Of a stretch of DNA of 6,418 nt, positions 1 to 5,474 are shown in pieces. Under the pieces are notes generated by a model. That model saw only the letters and a program-made list of their open reading frames with translations. It was not told the DNA's origin and searched no databases. The stretch lies in assembly GCA_949516455.1 (NCBI GenBank), contig CATILC010000100.1, forward strand, positions 1-6,418. Direction: 5' to 3'. Origin of the DNA: Flavobacteriia bacterium. Lineage in GTDB: Bacteria; Bacteroidota; Bacteroidia; Flavobacteriales; Schleiferiaceae. A program made the position numbers and the translations under genes. The number at the start of each line of letters is the position of its first letter. The stretch's first letter is position 1.

Positions 1-755
1 CCCAAAAGCTGGTAGTTGTAGTTGTCAAACCCGAGCGTGAAAGGCGCCGAAGACAGATATTCCACCGAACCAAAAGATTGTGCTGGTGGCCCCTTCGTCG
101 TAACCGAAATGATACCTCCTGTAGCGTCGCCGTACTGTGCAGGCTGTCCGCCCGTGATCACCGTGGTCGAGGCGATCGCAGCTTGAGGCAATGCACTCGT
201 ACCGCGCACTTTCACACCATCAATGAAGTAGACCGTCGTATTGGATCGGGCACCACGAATATTCAGTGAACCATCCGCATTCTGCGTGACACCGGTGGTT
301 TGTGCTGCAACGCCCGCAATGCTTCGCGTCGCCATATTGACCATATCCTCACCCGATACGGTCGTAGCGGTCTTCGTTCCGTCGATCAGAGGGGCCTCGT
401 ATTCGATAACTACTTCCTGCAGCATCTCCGTGGCCTCCTGCATTTGCACATTCAAAACGCGCGGACGATCCGGTTCGATGATCACCTTCTTGAATTCCGC
501 ATCCGCAAAACCCGCGAATTTGAAGAATACATCGTACTTCCCAGGATTCAGCGGATTGATGTTGTACGCTCCGTCAAAATCCGTTTGGCCGCTGGCAATG
601 ACCGTTTCGCCTTGTTTCACGAGCACGATGGCGAAGGGGATCGTCTCCCCGTTGGCGCGGTCGGAGACTTTACCTTTCAATGAACCCGGTCGGGTCTGAG
701 CATGCAGACCGACAAATGCCAGAGCAAGAAGGGCGGTGAGTAGCCTTTTGATCAT
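1..755 (-). CDS. TonB-dependent receptor, N-terminal part (partial at window start)
   Basis: Outer-membrane receptor of the TonB-dependent (SusC/CirA-like) superfamily; only the first 251 codons are inside the window, and the beta-barrel lies beyond position 1. Reading from the ATG at 755-753, residues 1-20 are a signal peptide (basic MIKR start, Leu/Ala core, likely cleavage after HAQ). Residues about 26-106 form a carboxypeptidase-regulatory-like beta-sandwich (SLKGKVSDRANGETIPFA, later TDFDGAYNI), common in Bacteroidota receptors. A QEVVIEYEAPLID segment (114-125) sits where a TonB box is expected. The plug domain follows, with SLNIRGARSNTTVYFIDGV at about 163-181 and GGQPAQYGDATGGIISVTTKG at about 202-221. 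The substrate cannot be told from this part. It is divergent from the Rieske-like gene, with 144 bp between the starts. A purine-rich GGAGAGG-type ribosome site lies just upstream of the start on the coding strand, although no exact TAnnTTTG promoter was found. Family assignment is secure; the transported substrate is unknown. Confidence 0.93.
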   Translation of the reverse strand, partial: MIKRLLTALLALAFVGLHAQTRPGSLKGKVSDRANGETIPFAIVLVKQGETVIASGQTDFDGAYNINPLNPGKYDVFFKFAGFADAEFKKVIIEPDRPRVLNVQMQEATEMLQEVVIEYEAPLIDGTKTATTVSGEDMVNMATRSIAGVAAQTTGVTQNADGSLNIRGARSNTTVYFIDGVKVRGTSALPQAAIASTTVITGGQPAQYGDATGGIISVTTKGPPAQSFGSVEYLSSAPFTLGFDNYNYQLL

Positions 756-899
756 GGAGAGGGGTTTAGGTTTATCAAAATTTTAACAAAGGGCTAATAT
801 AATCAAGTTGAGGTGTGTGACGGCCTTGTTTCCGTAAGCAAATGACTCTAAAAAGCGCATCCGTTCAGAGCGCATATTTTCATCGAGATTTGTTCCCTT
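756..899. other. Divergent intergenic region, no exact promoter motif found
   Basis: This 144-bp spacer separates the left TonB receptor (leftward) from the Rieske-like gene (rightward) and must hold both start regions. It is AT-rich at 770-810. I searched for the Bacteroidota -7 motif TAnnTTTG on both strands and found only imperfect forms (for example GAGATTTG near 884-891 on plus, and TTTG runs with wrong spacing on minus). No riboswitch, small ORF or strong hairpin was recognised. Confidence 0.4.
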
Positions 900-1364
900 A
901 TGGAAGCAGACAGATACACGAACATCTCTTCTCTTTTATCACGATCGCTTATTGGTTTGAGTTGGGTCTGTCTGGTTAGCGTTGCCTGCTCCGACAGCCA
1001 GGATACAAGCATTCCCAATGTAGCGGTCAGTGAGTCGTTGGTCATTGCCGAACCCAGTAATTTTCCGTTGACCGGTGTTGGCGGATGGGTCTACCACCCG
1101 GGCGGATATCGCGGTTTGATCGTTTACAGACAATCCTTCGCGGGCACCTCCGACGATTTCCTTGCCTACGATCGTGCTTGTCCGTTGCACTACGATGCGG
1201 GCTGCGGAAAGGTGGTCGTAGAAAGTGACAATTTTTACATCACCTGCCCCTGCGACAGTGCACAATGGTATTTATTGAATGGCTTCCCGCTGAGTGAATC
1301 CAGCGGGATCCTGAAGCGATACTCCACTCAATTCGTCAATGGAGTCGTTTTGATCACCAATTGA
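900..1364 (+). CDS. Exported Rieske-like [2Fe-2S] protein with altered ligand motifs, putative lipoprotein
   Basis: A 154-residue protein with an N-terminal hydrophobic segment (about residues 16-29, ending SVAC with Cys30), suggesting export and possibly lipid anchoring; the -3 residue is Ser rather than Leu, so the lipobox is imperfect. The mature part resembles a compact Rieske domain: DFLAYDRACPLHYDAGCG (86-103) as box 1 and CPCDSAQWYLLNG (116-128) as box 2, followed by the typical L-G-P-like turn and a final strand (FVNGVVLI). Classical Rieske boxes are CxH and CxxH. Here box 1 is C94-P-L-H97 with extra C102, and box 2 is C116-P-C118-D119, so the usual second histidine is replaced. This pattern resembles Bacteroidota Rieske-like proteins that I recall only in outline. 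A cluster is plausible but unproven; an electron-transfer role is inference. The ATG at 900 is the only Met in the reading frame and gives a sensible signal peptide; no clear ribosome site precedes it. It appears monocistronic and faces ahcY. Confidence 0.75.
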   Translation: MEADRYTNISSLLSRSLIGLSWVCLVSVACSDSQDTSIPNVAVSESLVIAEPSNFPLTGVGGWVYHPGGYRGLIVYRQSFAGTSDDFLAYDRACPLHYDAGCGKVVVESDNFYITCPCDSAQWYLLNGFPLSESSGILKRYSTQFVNGVVLITN

Positions 1365-1370
1365 AGAGAC

Positions 1371-1395
1371 AAAAAAAGGCCGCAAACGCGGCCTT
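1371..1395 (-). terminator. Rho-independent terminator of ahcY
   Basis: A perfect 8-bp inverted repeat, AAGGCCGC (1376-1383) and GCGGCCTT (1388-1395), flanks a 4-base AAAC loop. The plus strand carries seven A residues at 1371-1377, so leftward transcription from ahcY makes a GC-rich hairpin followed by a U-run: a standard intrinsic terminator about 28 bp past the ahcY stop. In the rightward direction only two T residues follow the stem, so it should stop transcripts from the Rieske-like gene less efficiently, if at all. Confidence 0.88.
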
Positions 1396-1422
1396 GAACA
1401 GATCTTGTTTGGATCGAACTTC

Positions 1423-2736
1423 TCAATAACGGTAGTGCTCGGTCTTGAAGGGTCCTTCCACGGGAACGCCGATGTAGTCCGCCTGGTCCTTTCTCAATTC
1501 TTCGAGCTCCACGCCGATCTTGGCCAGGTGCAGTTGAGCGACCTTTTCATCGAGGTGCTTGGGCAAGGTGTACACCTTGTTCTCGTATTTGTCTGAATGA
1601 TCCCAGATCTCCATCTGAGCCATGGTCTGGTTGGTGAAGCTGTTGCTCATCACAAAACTCGGATGTCCGGTAGCGCAACCGAGGTTGACCAAGCGTCCTT
1701 CCGCCAGCAGAATGATGTCCTTTCCGTTCACTGTGTATTTGTCGACCTGCGGCTTGATCTCCACACGGCTTTCGCCCGCGTTTTCATTGAGCCAGGCCAC
1801 ATCGATCTCGTTGTCGAAGTGCCCGATGTTACAAACGATGGTCTTGTCCTTCATCTGCTCAAAATACTTGCCGGTGACAATGTCCTTGTTGCCGGTGGCC
1901 GTCACCACGATGTCCACATCACCTATCACAGTCTCGAGCTTTTTGACGGCGAAACCGTCCATAGCTGCCTGAAGAGCACAGATCGGATCGATCTCAGTGA
2001 CGATGACGCGCGCTCCAGCGCCTTGGAGAGATGCGGCAGTTCCCTTGCCTACATCACCGTATCCACAAACTACAGCCACCTTCCCCGCTACCATGACATC
2101 GGTAGCACGACGGATGGCATCCACCGCAGATTCTTTACAGCCGTATTTGTTGTCAAATTTGGATTTGGTCACCGAGTCATTGACGTTGATCGCTGGCATG
2201 GGCAATGTGCCATTGCGCATCCGCTCGTAGAGCCTGTGCACGCCGGTCGTGGTTTCCTCACTTAATCCCTTGATCCCAGCCGCCAATTCAGGATAGCGGT
2301 CCAAAACCATATTGGTCAGGTCGCCTCCATCGTCAAGGATCATATTCAATGGCGCACGCTCCTCGCCAAAGAACAAAGTCTGCTCAATACACCAATCGAA
2401 TTCCTCCTCATTCATTCCCTTCCAGGCATAAACCGGAATACCAGCAGCTGCGATCGCAGAGGCTGCATGGTCTTGGGTTGAAAAAATGTTGCAGGAAGAC
2501 CAAGTGACGTCTGCACCCAACTCCACCAGCGTCTCGATAAGCACAGCAGTTTGAATGGTCATGTGCAGACAACCCGCGATACGGGCGCCTTTCAAGGGTT
2601 TTTTACTGCCAAATTCTTCACGCAGTGCCATGAGTCCTGGCATCTCTGCTTCAGCGAGTTCGATCTCTCTCCTGCCCCATTCTGCCAGGGAGATGTCTTT
2701 GACCTTATATGGTATATGTGTTTCTACTGTGGCCAT
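1423..2736 (-). CDS. ahcY: Adenosylhomocysteinase (S-adenosyl-L-homocysteine hydrolase)
   Basis: Cytosolic NAD-dependent enzyme that reversibly splits S-adenosylhomocysteine into adenosine and homocysteine, relieving product inhibition of methyltransferases and feeding the methionine cycle. The 437-residue protein is full length and of the short type (no extra internal insertion seen in some proteobacterial and plant forms). Visible signatures: GCLHMTIQTAVLIETL (55-70), the CNIFSTQDHAA segment (82-92), LDDGGD (134-139), EETTTGVHRLY (160-170), NDSVTKSKFDNKYGC (186-200) with substrate-contacting residues, the NAD Rossmann loop GYGDVGKG (225-232) with E248 after VT at the end of the next strand, IGHFDNEID (304-312), GHPSFVMSNSFTNQ (357-370), and the C-terminal KTEHYRY tail whose Lys and Tyr reach the neighbouring subunit's cofactor site in this family. 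An AAGGA-type ribosome site sits five bases before the ATG. It has its own promoter element and terminator, and is divergent from the phosphopantetheinyl transferase gene (67-bp gap). Confidence 0.98.
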   Translation of the reverse strand: MATVETHIPYKVKDISLAEWGRREIELAEAEMPGLMALREEFGSKKPLKGARIAGCLHMTIQTAVLIETLVELGADVTWSSCNIFSTQDHAASAIAAAGIPVYAWKGMNEEEFDWCIEQTLFFGEERAPLNMILDDGGDLTNMVLDRYPELAAGIKGLSEETTTGVHRLYERMRNGTLPMPAINVNDSVTKSKFDNKYGCKESAVDAIRRATDVMVAGKVAVVCGYGDVGKGTAASLQGAGARVIVTEIDPICALQAAMDGFAVKKLETVIGDVDIVVTATGNKDIVTGKYFEQMKDKTIVCNIGHFDNEIDVAWLNENAGESRVEIKPQVDKYTVNGKDIILLAEGRLVNLGCATGHPSFVMSNSFTNQTMAQMEIWDHSDKYENKVYTLPKHLDEKVAQLHLAKIGVELEELRKDQADYIGVPVEGPFKTEHYRY

Positions 2737-2755
2737 TTTTCCTTTTTTAGCTTGG

Positions 2756-2763
2756 CAAATCTA
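2756..2763 (-). promoter_or_regulatory. Bacteroidota -7 promoter element for ahcY
   Basis: On the minus strand this reads TAGATTTG, an exact match to the Bacteroidota -7 consensus TAnnTTTG. It lies 19 bases before the ahcY ATG, predicting a short leader of roughly a dozen bases that includes the AAGGA ribosome site. No convincing TTG -33 element was seen upstream, which is common given how weakly that element is conserved. Transcription start is inferred, not observed. Confidence 0.6.
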
Positions 2764-2791
2764 ACATCATCTGCGCCCCATCGTTCATTTT

Positions 2792-2798
2792 AAAGGAG
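2792..2798 (+). promoter_or_regulatory. Strong Shine-Dalgarno site of the phosphopantetheinyl transferase gene
   Basis: AAAGGAG lies five bases before the ATG at 2804. It supports that start over downstream methionines (residues 18 and 21 of the protein). Such a full anti-16S match is notable here because most other starts in the window have weak or no recognisable ribosome sites, as is usual in Bacteroidota. Confidence 0.65.
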
Positions 2799-2803
2799 CA
2801 TTT

Positions 2804-3439
2804 ATGAAACTCCATTCACAATCTTCCTCAATCTGCATTCTTCGGCACAGCGAAATGTCAGAAATGGAGCTCCTGAAGAAGGTGAGCAGGCTTTCGCCAT
2901 CCGACAGATTGAAGCTCGAAAAACTGGTCCATCCGGGCCGCAAGAGGCAATTTTTGTGTGCGCGAGCAGCACTGGTCGAAATGGATATTTCACTGGAGAA
3001 AGTAACGACCACACCCGATGGAAAACCCCTCCACCCAAACGCATTCATTTCCATGGGCCACAGCGCTTCACATGCAGCAGCTGTTTCCTCTTTGGAACAT
3101 CGCTGCGGAATAGACATTGAGACCATGGGCAGAGATGTTTCCCGGATCAGAAAGCGATTTGTTCGGCCAGACGAAGAATCAATCTCTTCTGATTACAGCG
3201 ACCTGCATATTTGGGTGGCAAAAGAAGCTGCTTTGAAACTCACAGGTGTGCGAACGCTTGACTTTCTTAGCGACATACAGATCAAAAAGCGCCATGATCA
3301 GAAGCTTTTGGTGCATGTAGGCAACGGGCAGGCAACTGCGCCACTCACGCTACACTTCGCAGAACACGACGGACAGCTGATCGGTTGGTGCCTATTGTTG
3401 GAAGATGATCTGAGCCCATCGAATCAAAGAATCCTTTAG
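2804..3439 (+). CDS. 4'-phosphopantetheinyl transferase superfamily protein (Sfp-like)
   Basis: Transfers the 4'-phosphopantetheine arm of coenzyme A to a conserved serine of an acyl or peptidyl carrier protein, converting apo to holo form, in the cytosol with Mg2+. The 211-residue length fits a compact Sfp/Gsp-type enzyme. Motifs occur in the family's order: GRKRQFLCARAAL (45-57, CoA-phosphate-binding basic stretch), PDGKP (71-75), FISMGHSASHAAA (81-93), the metal-binding GIDIE (102-106, with D104 and E106), and WVAKEAALKLTG (137-148, with K140 and E141). All expected catalytic positions are present, so it should be active. It is the first gene of a four-gene same-strand cluster; the synthase starts 10 bases after its stop. 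The carrier-protein partner is not in the window: it may be the fatty-acid ACP or a secondary-metabolism carrier, and sequence alone does not decide between AcpS-like and Sfp-like use. No exact -7 promoter was found upstream. Confidence 0.93.
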   Translation: MKLHSQSSSICILRHSEMSEMELLKKVSRLSPSDRLKLEKLVHPGRKRQFLCARAALVEMDISLEKVTTTPDGKPLHPNAFISMGHSASHAAAVSSLEHRCGIDIETMGRDVSRIRKRFVRPDEESISSDYSDLHIWVAKEAALKLTGVRTLDFLSDIQIKKRHDQKLLVHVGNGQATAPLTLHFAEHDGQLIGWCLLLEDDLSPSNQRIL

Positions 3440-3449
3440 GTTTGTGTCC

Positions 3450-4199
3450 ATGATGCAGAGCACCTCCAAAAGTGTGGAACAGCTCTTCCGGGAAAAGAAG
3501 GATTCCGGAGAGAAAATGCTCTCTGTGCTCATCGATCCAGACAAGGCACAGGCGGCTTCGCTGAAGCGTTTGCTGGACGAAGTTGAAGACCTGGCAGACG
3601 TCTTTTTCATCGGTGGCAGCCTGATGACCGAAGATGCGCTGGACGAAACACTGGATCGTCTCAAAAGCCGGGTGGACAAACCCTGCATCCTCTTCCCCGG
3701 AAGTGCCATTCAGGTGAGCCGAAAAGCGGATGCCCTGCTCATGCTCAGTCTGATCTCAGGAAGAAATGCCGAACTGCTCATCGGCCAGCAAGTGATTGCA
3801 GCACCGAGGATCAAGGCCTTCGGTCTTGAAACCCTTTCTGTGGGCTATATGCTTGTGGATGGTGGCCGGGCCACAACAGCCTCTTACATCAGTCAATCGC
3901 CGCCCATACCGTCGGACAAACCCGAGATCGCAGCGTGTACCGCACTCGCCGGCTCCATGCTGGGAATGAAACACCTTTATCTCGACGCAGGAAGCGGAGC
4001 AATGCAGCATGTGCCGCCTGAGATGATCCGGCAGGTCAGCCAAAGCTGCGACCTTCCCCTGATCGTGGGAGGAGGCATCAGGAATGCCGAGGCGGCCCAT
4101 CAGGTGGCCCAAGCTGGCGCCGATGTATTGGTGGTGGGCAATGCCCTGGAAGAAGATCCCGGCCTGGCCTTCTCGATCAAATCAGCGATCCATCGCTAG
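3450..4199 (+). CDS. Geranylgeranylglyceryl / heptaprenylglyceryl phosphate synthase family protein
   Basis: A TIM-barrel prenyltransferase that joins sn-glycerol-1-phosphate to a polyprenyl diphosphate by an ether bond; in Archaea this is the first committed step of membrane lipid synthesis, and related enzymes exist in Bacteroidota and (as PcrB) in Firmicutes. The 249-residue protein shows SVLIDPDK (25-32), VFFIGGS (51-57), LFPGS (81-85), SGRN (103-106), HLYLDAGSGA (175-184), the phosphate-binding IVGGGIRNAEAA (205-216) and VVGNALEED (228-236), in the family's order and with no visible gap. Product chain length cannot be read from these motifs; Bacteroidota members are generally annotated as GGGP synthases. 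The reading frame also opens at a GTG at 3444, but ATG 3450 (or the adjacent 3453) is the more likely start and leaves a 10-base gap after the preceding gene, suggesting one transcript. Biological use of the product in these bacteria is poorly established. Confidence 0.93.
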   Translation: MMQSTSKSVEQLFREKKDSGEKMLSVLIDPDKAQAASLKRLLDEVEDLADVFFIGGSLMTEDALDETLDRLKSRVDKPCILFPGSAIQVSRKADALLMLSLISGRNAELLIGQQVIAAPRIKAFGLETLSVGYMLVDGGRATTASYISQSPPIPSDKPEIAACTALAGSMLGMKHLYLDAGSGAMQHVPPEMIRQVSQSCDLPLIVGGGIRNAEAAHQVAQAGADVLVVGNALEEDPGLAFSIKSAIHR

Positions 4200-4244
4200 A
4201 CCCTTGGTGCGCAAGGAGAAATCGCTCTATCCAAAAGGCATAAG

Positions 4245-4805
4245 ATGATTCGTCCTGCATCCAATAAAACGTGGATTCAGGAATGGACAGCTGTTTCGCT
4301 GAGCCTTGGCTTCACTCTTTTACTCGCCGAGCAATTTCGATGGGCCTGGATACTGGGTGGCCTGGCGTCGCTTATTTACCTGAAGCTCGTTTGGCAGAAA
4401 GGACTTTGGGCAGAGACCGCACTGCACCTTTTCTACCTCATCATGGCCATCAGAGGCTATGCAAACTGGACATCGGACATGGAAGGCCAAATGGCCCTTG
4501 GCAGCCTGACGATGAACGAACATCTTTTTCGACTGGCCATTGGCGTGGTCTTCACCCTCATCCTCGGTTTTTTGCTCTCCAAGACTTCGGCACACTTGCC
4601 CTATCTGGACGCTTTGACCACTGTATTCGGCATCATAGCAACCCTGATGATGGTCGAATACGTCCGTGCGAATTGGCTCTATTGGATCGGCATCGATCTG
4701 GCCTCAGCCCTTTTGTACGCCCGAAGACAGATGTGGCCAACCGTCCTTTTGTATCTGGTGTACACGGTCATGGCACTCTATGCCTATTTGAATTGGGGCG
4801 GATGA
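4245..4805 (+). CDS. pnuC: PnuC-family inner-membrane vitamin transporter (nicotinamide riboside or thiamine type)
   Basis: Integral membrane carrier of 186 residues, short for PnuC but with about six to seven hydrophobic segments (near 15-29, 33-49, 57-70, 95-111, 120-138, 143-158, 164-182). The C-terminal half carries the family signature: YLDALTTVFGIIATLMM followed by YVRANWLYWIGIDLASALLY, which lines up with the WDS...ENWLLWVIINVISV region of E. coli PnuC recalled from memory, including the WxxW pair W144/W147. PnuC proteins move nicotinamide riboside by facilitated diffusion, coupled to intracellular phosphorylation; the paralogue PnuT moves thiamine. At residue 151 this protein has Asp where E. 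coli PnuC has Asn. It starts 45 bases after the synthase gene, and its stop overlaps the start of the downstream kinase (ATGA), so transport and trapping are probably co-expressed. The nearby TPP riboswitch leaves the substrate open. Family assignment is strong, substrate assignment moderate. Confidence 0.88.
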   Translation: MIRPASNKTWIQEWTAVSLSLGFTLLLAEQFRWAWILGGLASLIYLKLVWQKGLWAETALHLFYLIMAIRGYANWTSDMEGQMALGSLTMNEHLFRLAIGVVFTLILGFLLSKTSAHLPYLDALTTVFGIIATLMMVEYVRANWLYWIGIDLASALLYARRQMWPTVLLYLVYTVMALYAYLNWGG

Positions 4806-5317
4806 CGACGATCGTTTTCAGCGGACCCGAATCATCGGGGAAGACCCAATCGTGTGCGCAGATCGCTGCGGCTTATGGCTGCCCTATGGTTCAAGAATAC
4901 GCCCGGACATACCTCAATCGAACAGGCGGTGTTTATGGACCTGAAGATCTCTCAAGGATCGCAGAGGAACAGCTCAGGCTTCAGCTAAATGCAAAGCGTT
5001 CATCCGAGGCCTTTCTCTTTTGTGACACGGATCTGCTGACCTTGATCGTTTGGCAGGAATGGGTCTACGGCTCCTTTGCTGCAGAACTGCATCAGCAGTA
5101 TGTGGCCAACCTTCCGGACCACTATTTCCTCTGTGCCCCTGACCTGCCCTGGGCGCCCGATCCGTTGAGGGAAAATCCGGATGAAGAAGAGCGTTGGAAG
5201 ATCTTTGAGCGACATGAAGAACTGATCACAGAGCAGCAGGTACCCTTCACCACCTTGAAAGGGACCGGGCCGGAACGCCTCCGATCCGTTTTTCACTTTC
5301 TCGATCGTTCTGGCTGA
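4802..5317 (+). CDS. NadR-like P-loop ATPase / putative ribosylnicotinamide kinase
   Basis: A 171-residue cytosolic P-loop protein resembling the C-terminal ribosylnicotinamide kinase domain of NadR, without NadR's adenylyltransferase or DNA-binding domains. Visible features: Walker A GPESSGKT (8-15), VQEYARTYL (30-38) matching the PEYAR segment of NadR kinases, the Walker-B-like strand FLFCDTDLLTL (71-81), and YFLCAPDLPWAPDPLRENP (108-126), matching the family's lid region where a substrate and an Arg contact phosphates. The expected reaction is ATP-dependent phosphorylation of nicotinamide riboside to NMN, trapping what the upstream PnuC-type carrier brings in. The start ATG overlaps the pnuC stop in an ATGA tetranucleotide, typical of translational coupling; the frame stays open far upstream inside pnuC, but the P-loop begins only seven residues after this ATG, as in the family. 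Alternative: a kinase for thiamine or another nucleoside-like vitamin, considering the riboswitch 24 bases downstream of its stop. Confidence 0.85.
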   Translation: MTTIVFSGPESSGKTQSCAQIAAAYGCPMVQEYARTYLNRTGGVYGPEDLSRIAEEQLRLQLNAKRSSEAFLFCDTDLLTLIVWQEWVYGSFAAELHQQYVANLPDHYFLCAPDLPWAPDPLRENPDEEERWKIFERHEELITEQQVPFTTLKGTGPERLRSVFHFLDRSG

Positions 5318-5328
5318 AGTTTCCAAGC

Positions 5329-5336
5329 TACATTTG
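5329..5336 (+). promoter_or_regulatory. Bacteroidota -7 promoter element of the TPP riboswitch leader
   Basis: TACATTTG matches the Bacteroidota -7 consensus TAnnTTTG exactly and begins 12 bases after the kinase stop codon. A start site about seven bases downstream would fall right at the 5' edge of the riboswitch aptamer, which supports the assignment. A clear TTG -33 element was not seen; the expected spot holds GTTC at 5307-5310, inside the end of the kinase gene. Confidence 0.68.
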
Positions 5337-5340
5337 TCAC

Positions 5341-5418
5341 ATCTCAAGGGGTGCCCGTGGCCACACGGTGCTGAGAACATACCCAAAGAACCTGGACGGG
5401 TAATGCCGTCAAGGGAAT
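5341..5418 (+). promoter_or_regulatory. TPP (thiamine pyrophosphate) riboswitch, THI element
   Basis: Aptamer RNA that binds thiamine pyrophosphate and lowers expression of the downstream gene when thiamine is plentiful. The conserved core is present in order: GGGGTGCC (5348-5355), a P3 helix CCGTG/CACGG with a GCCA loop (5354-5368 region), GCTGAGA (5370-5376), ATACCC (5379-5384) pairing back to GGGGT as P2, GAACCTG (5388-5394), a P5 helix GACGG/CCGTC closing the invariant GTAATG (5395-5410), and AGGGA (5412-5416). P1 closes as TCTC (5342-5345) with GGGA (5413-5416). This matches the THI-box consensus as in E. coli thiM, with a short P3. It lies just after a promoter element and 57 bases before the TonB receptor start, so that receptor is the regulated gene. 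Confidence 0.96.
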
Positions 5419-5436
5419 AACAAGTTGAAAACATAC

Positions 5437-5457
5437 GGGCAACATCCCCTGTTGCTC
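5437..5457 (+). promoter_or_regulatory. Candidate riboswitch expression-platform hairpin
   Basis: GGGCAACA (5437-5444) can pair with TGTTGCTC (5450-5457), giving an 8-bp stem with one G-U pair and a TCCCC loop. It ends 17 bases before the receptor ATG. No U-run follows, so it does not look like an intrinsic terminator. The CCCCT at 5446-5450 is complementary to AGGGG at 5347-5351 in the aptamer, so an alternative fold linking loop and aptamer is possible. The hairpin is seen directly; its switching role is inference. Confidence 0.45.
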
Positions 5458-5474
5458 AAAAACTAAAATTGGTC

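Noticed and set aside
241..699. Overlapping plus-strand open frames of 152 and 127 codons opposite the left TonB receptor
   Set aside because: The minus strand encodes a continuous signal peptide, carboxypeptidase-like domain and plug; the plus-strand products have no family features.
1597..2265. A 222-codon open frame on the plus strand inside ahcY
   Set aside because: It is antisense to clear, motif-rich ahcY coding sequence, shows no recognisable domain, and its open length is explained by codon bias of the opposite strand.
2737..2803. Possible SAH or SAM riboswitch upstream of ahcY
   Set aside because: The promoter element lies only 19 bases before the start codon, leaving no room for an aptamer, and no such motif was seen.
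3444..3449. GTG start for the GGGP synthase family gene
   Set aside because: Two in-frame ATG codons follow at 3450 and 3453, and no ribosome site favours the GTG; the extra two residues would add nothing to the domain.
4202..4216. Small inverted repeat CCTTG / CAAGG between the synthase and pnuC
   Set aside because: Only 5 bp with no U-run; too weak to call a terminator or attenuator.
4271..4801. Upstream extension of the NadR-like kinase frame (348 codons if started at 4271)
   Set aside because: The extension lies within pnuC in another frame and reads as low-quality Arg/Pro/His-rich sequence; the P-loop position and ATGA overlap support the start at 4802.
5000..5434. Minus-strand 144-codon open frame across the kinase end and riboswitch
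   Set aside because: It crosses a highly conserved riboswitch and is antisense to the kinase; no domain is recognisable.
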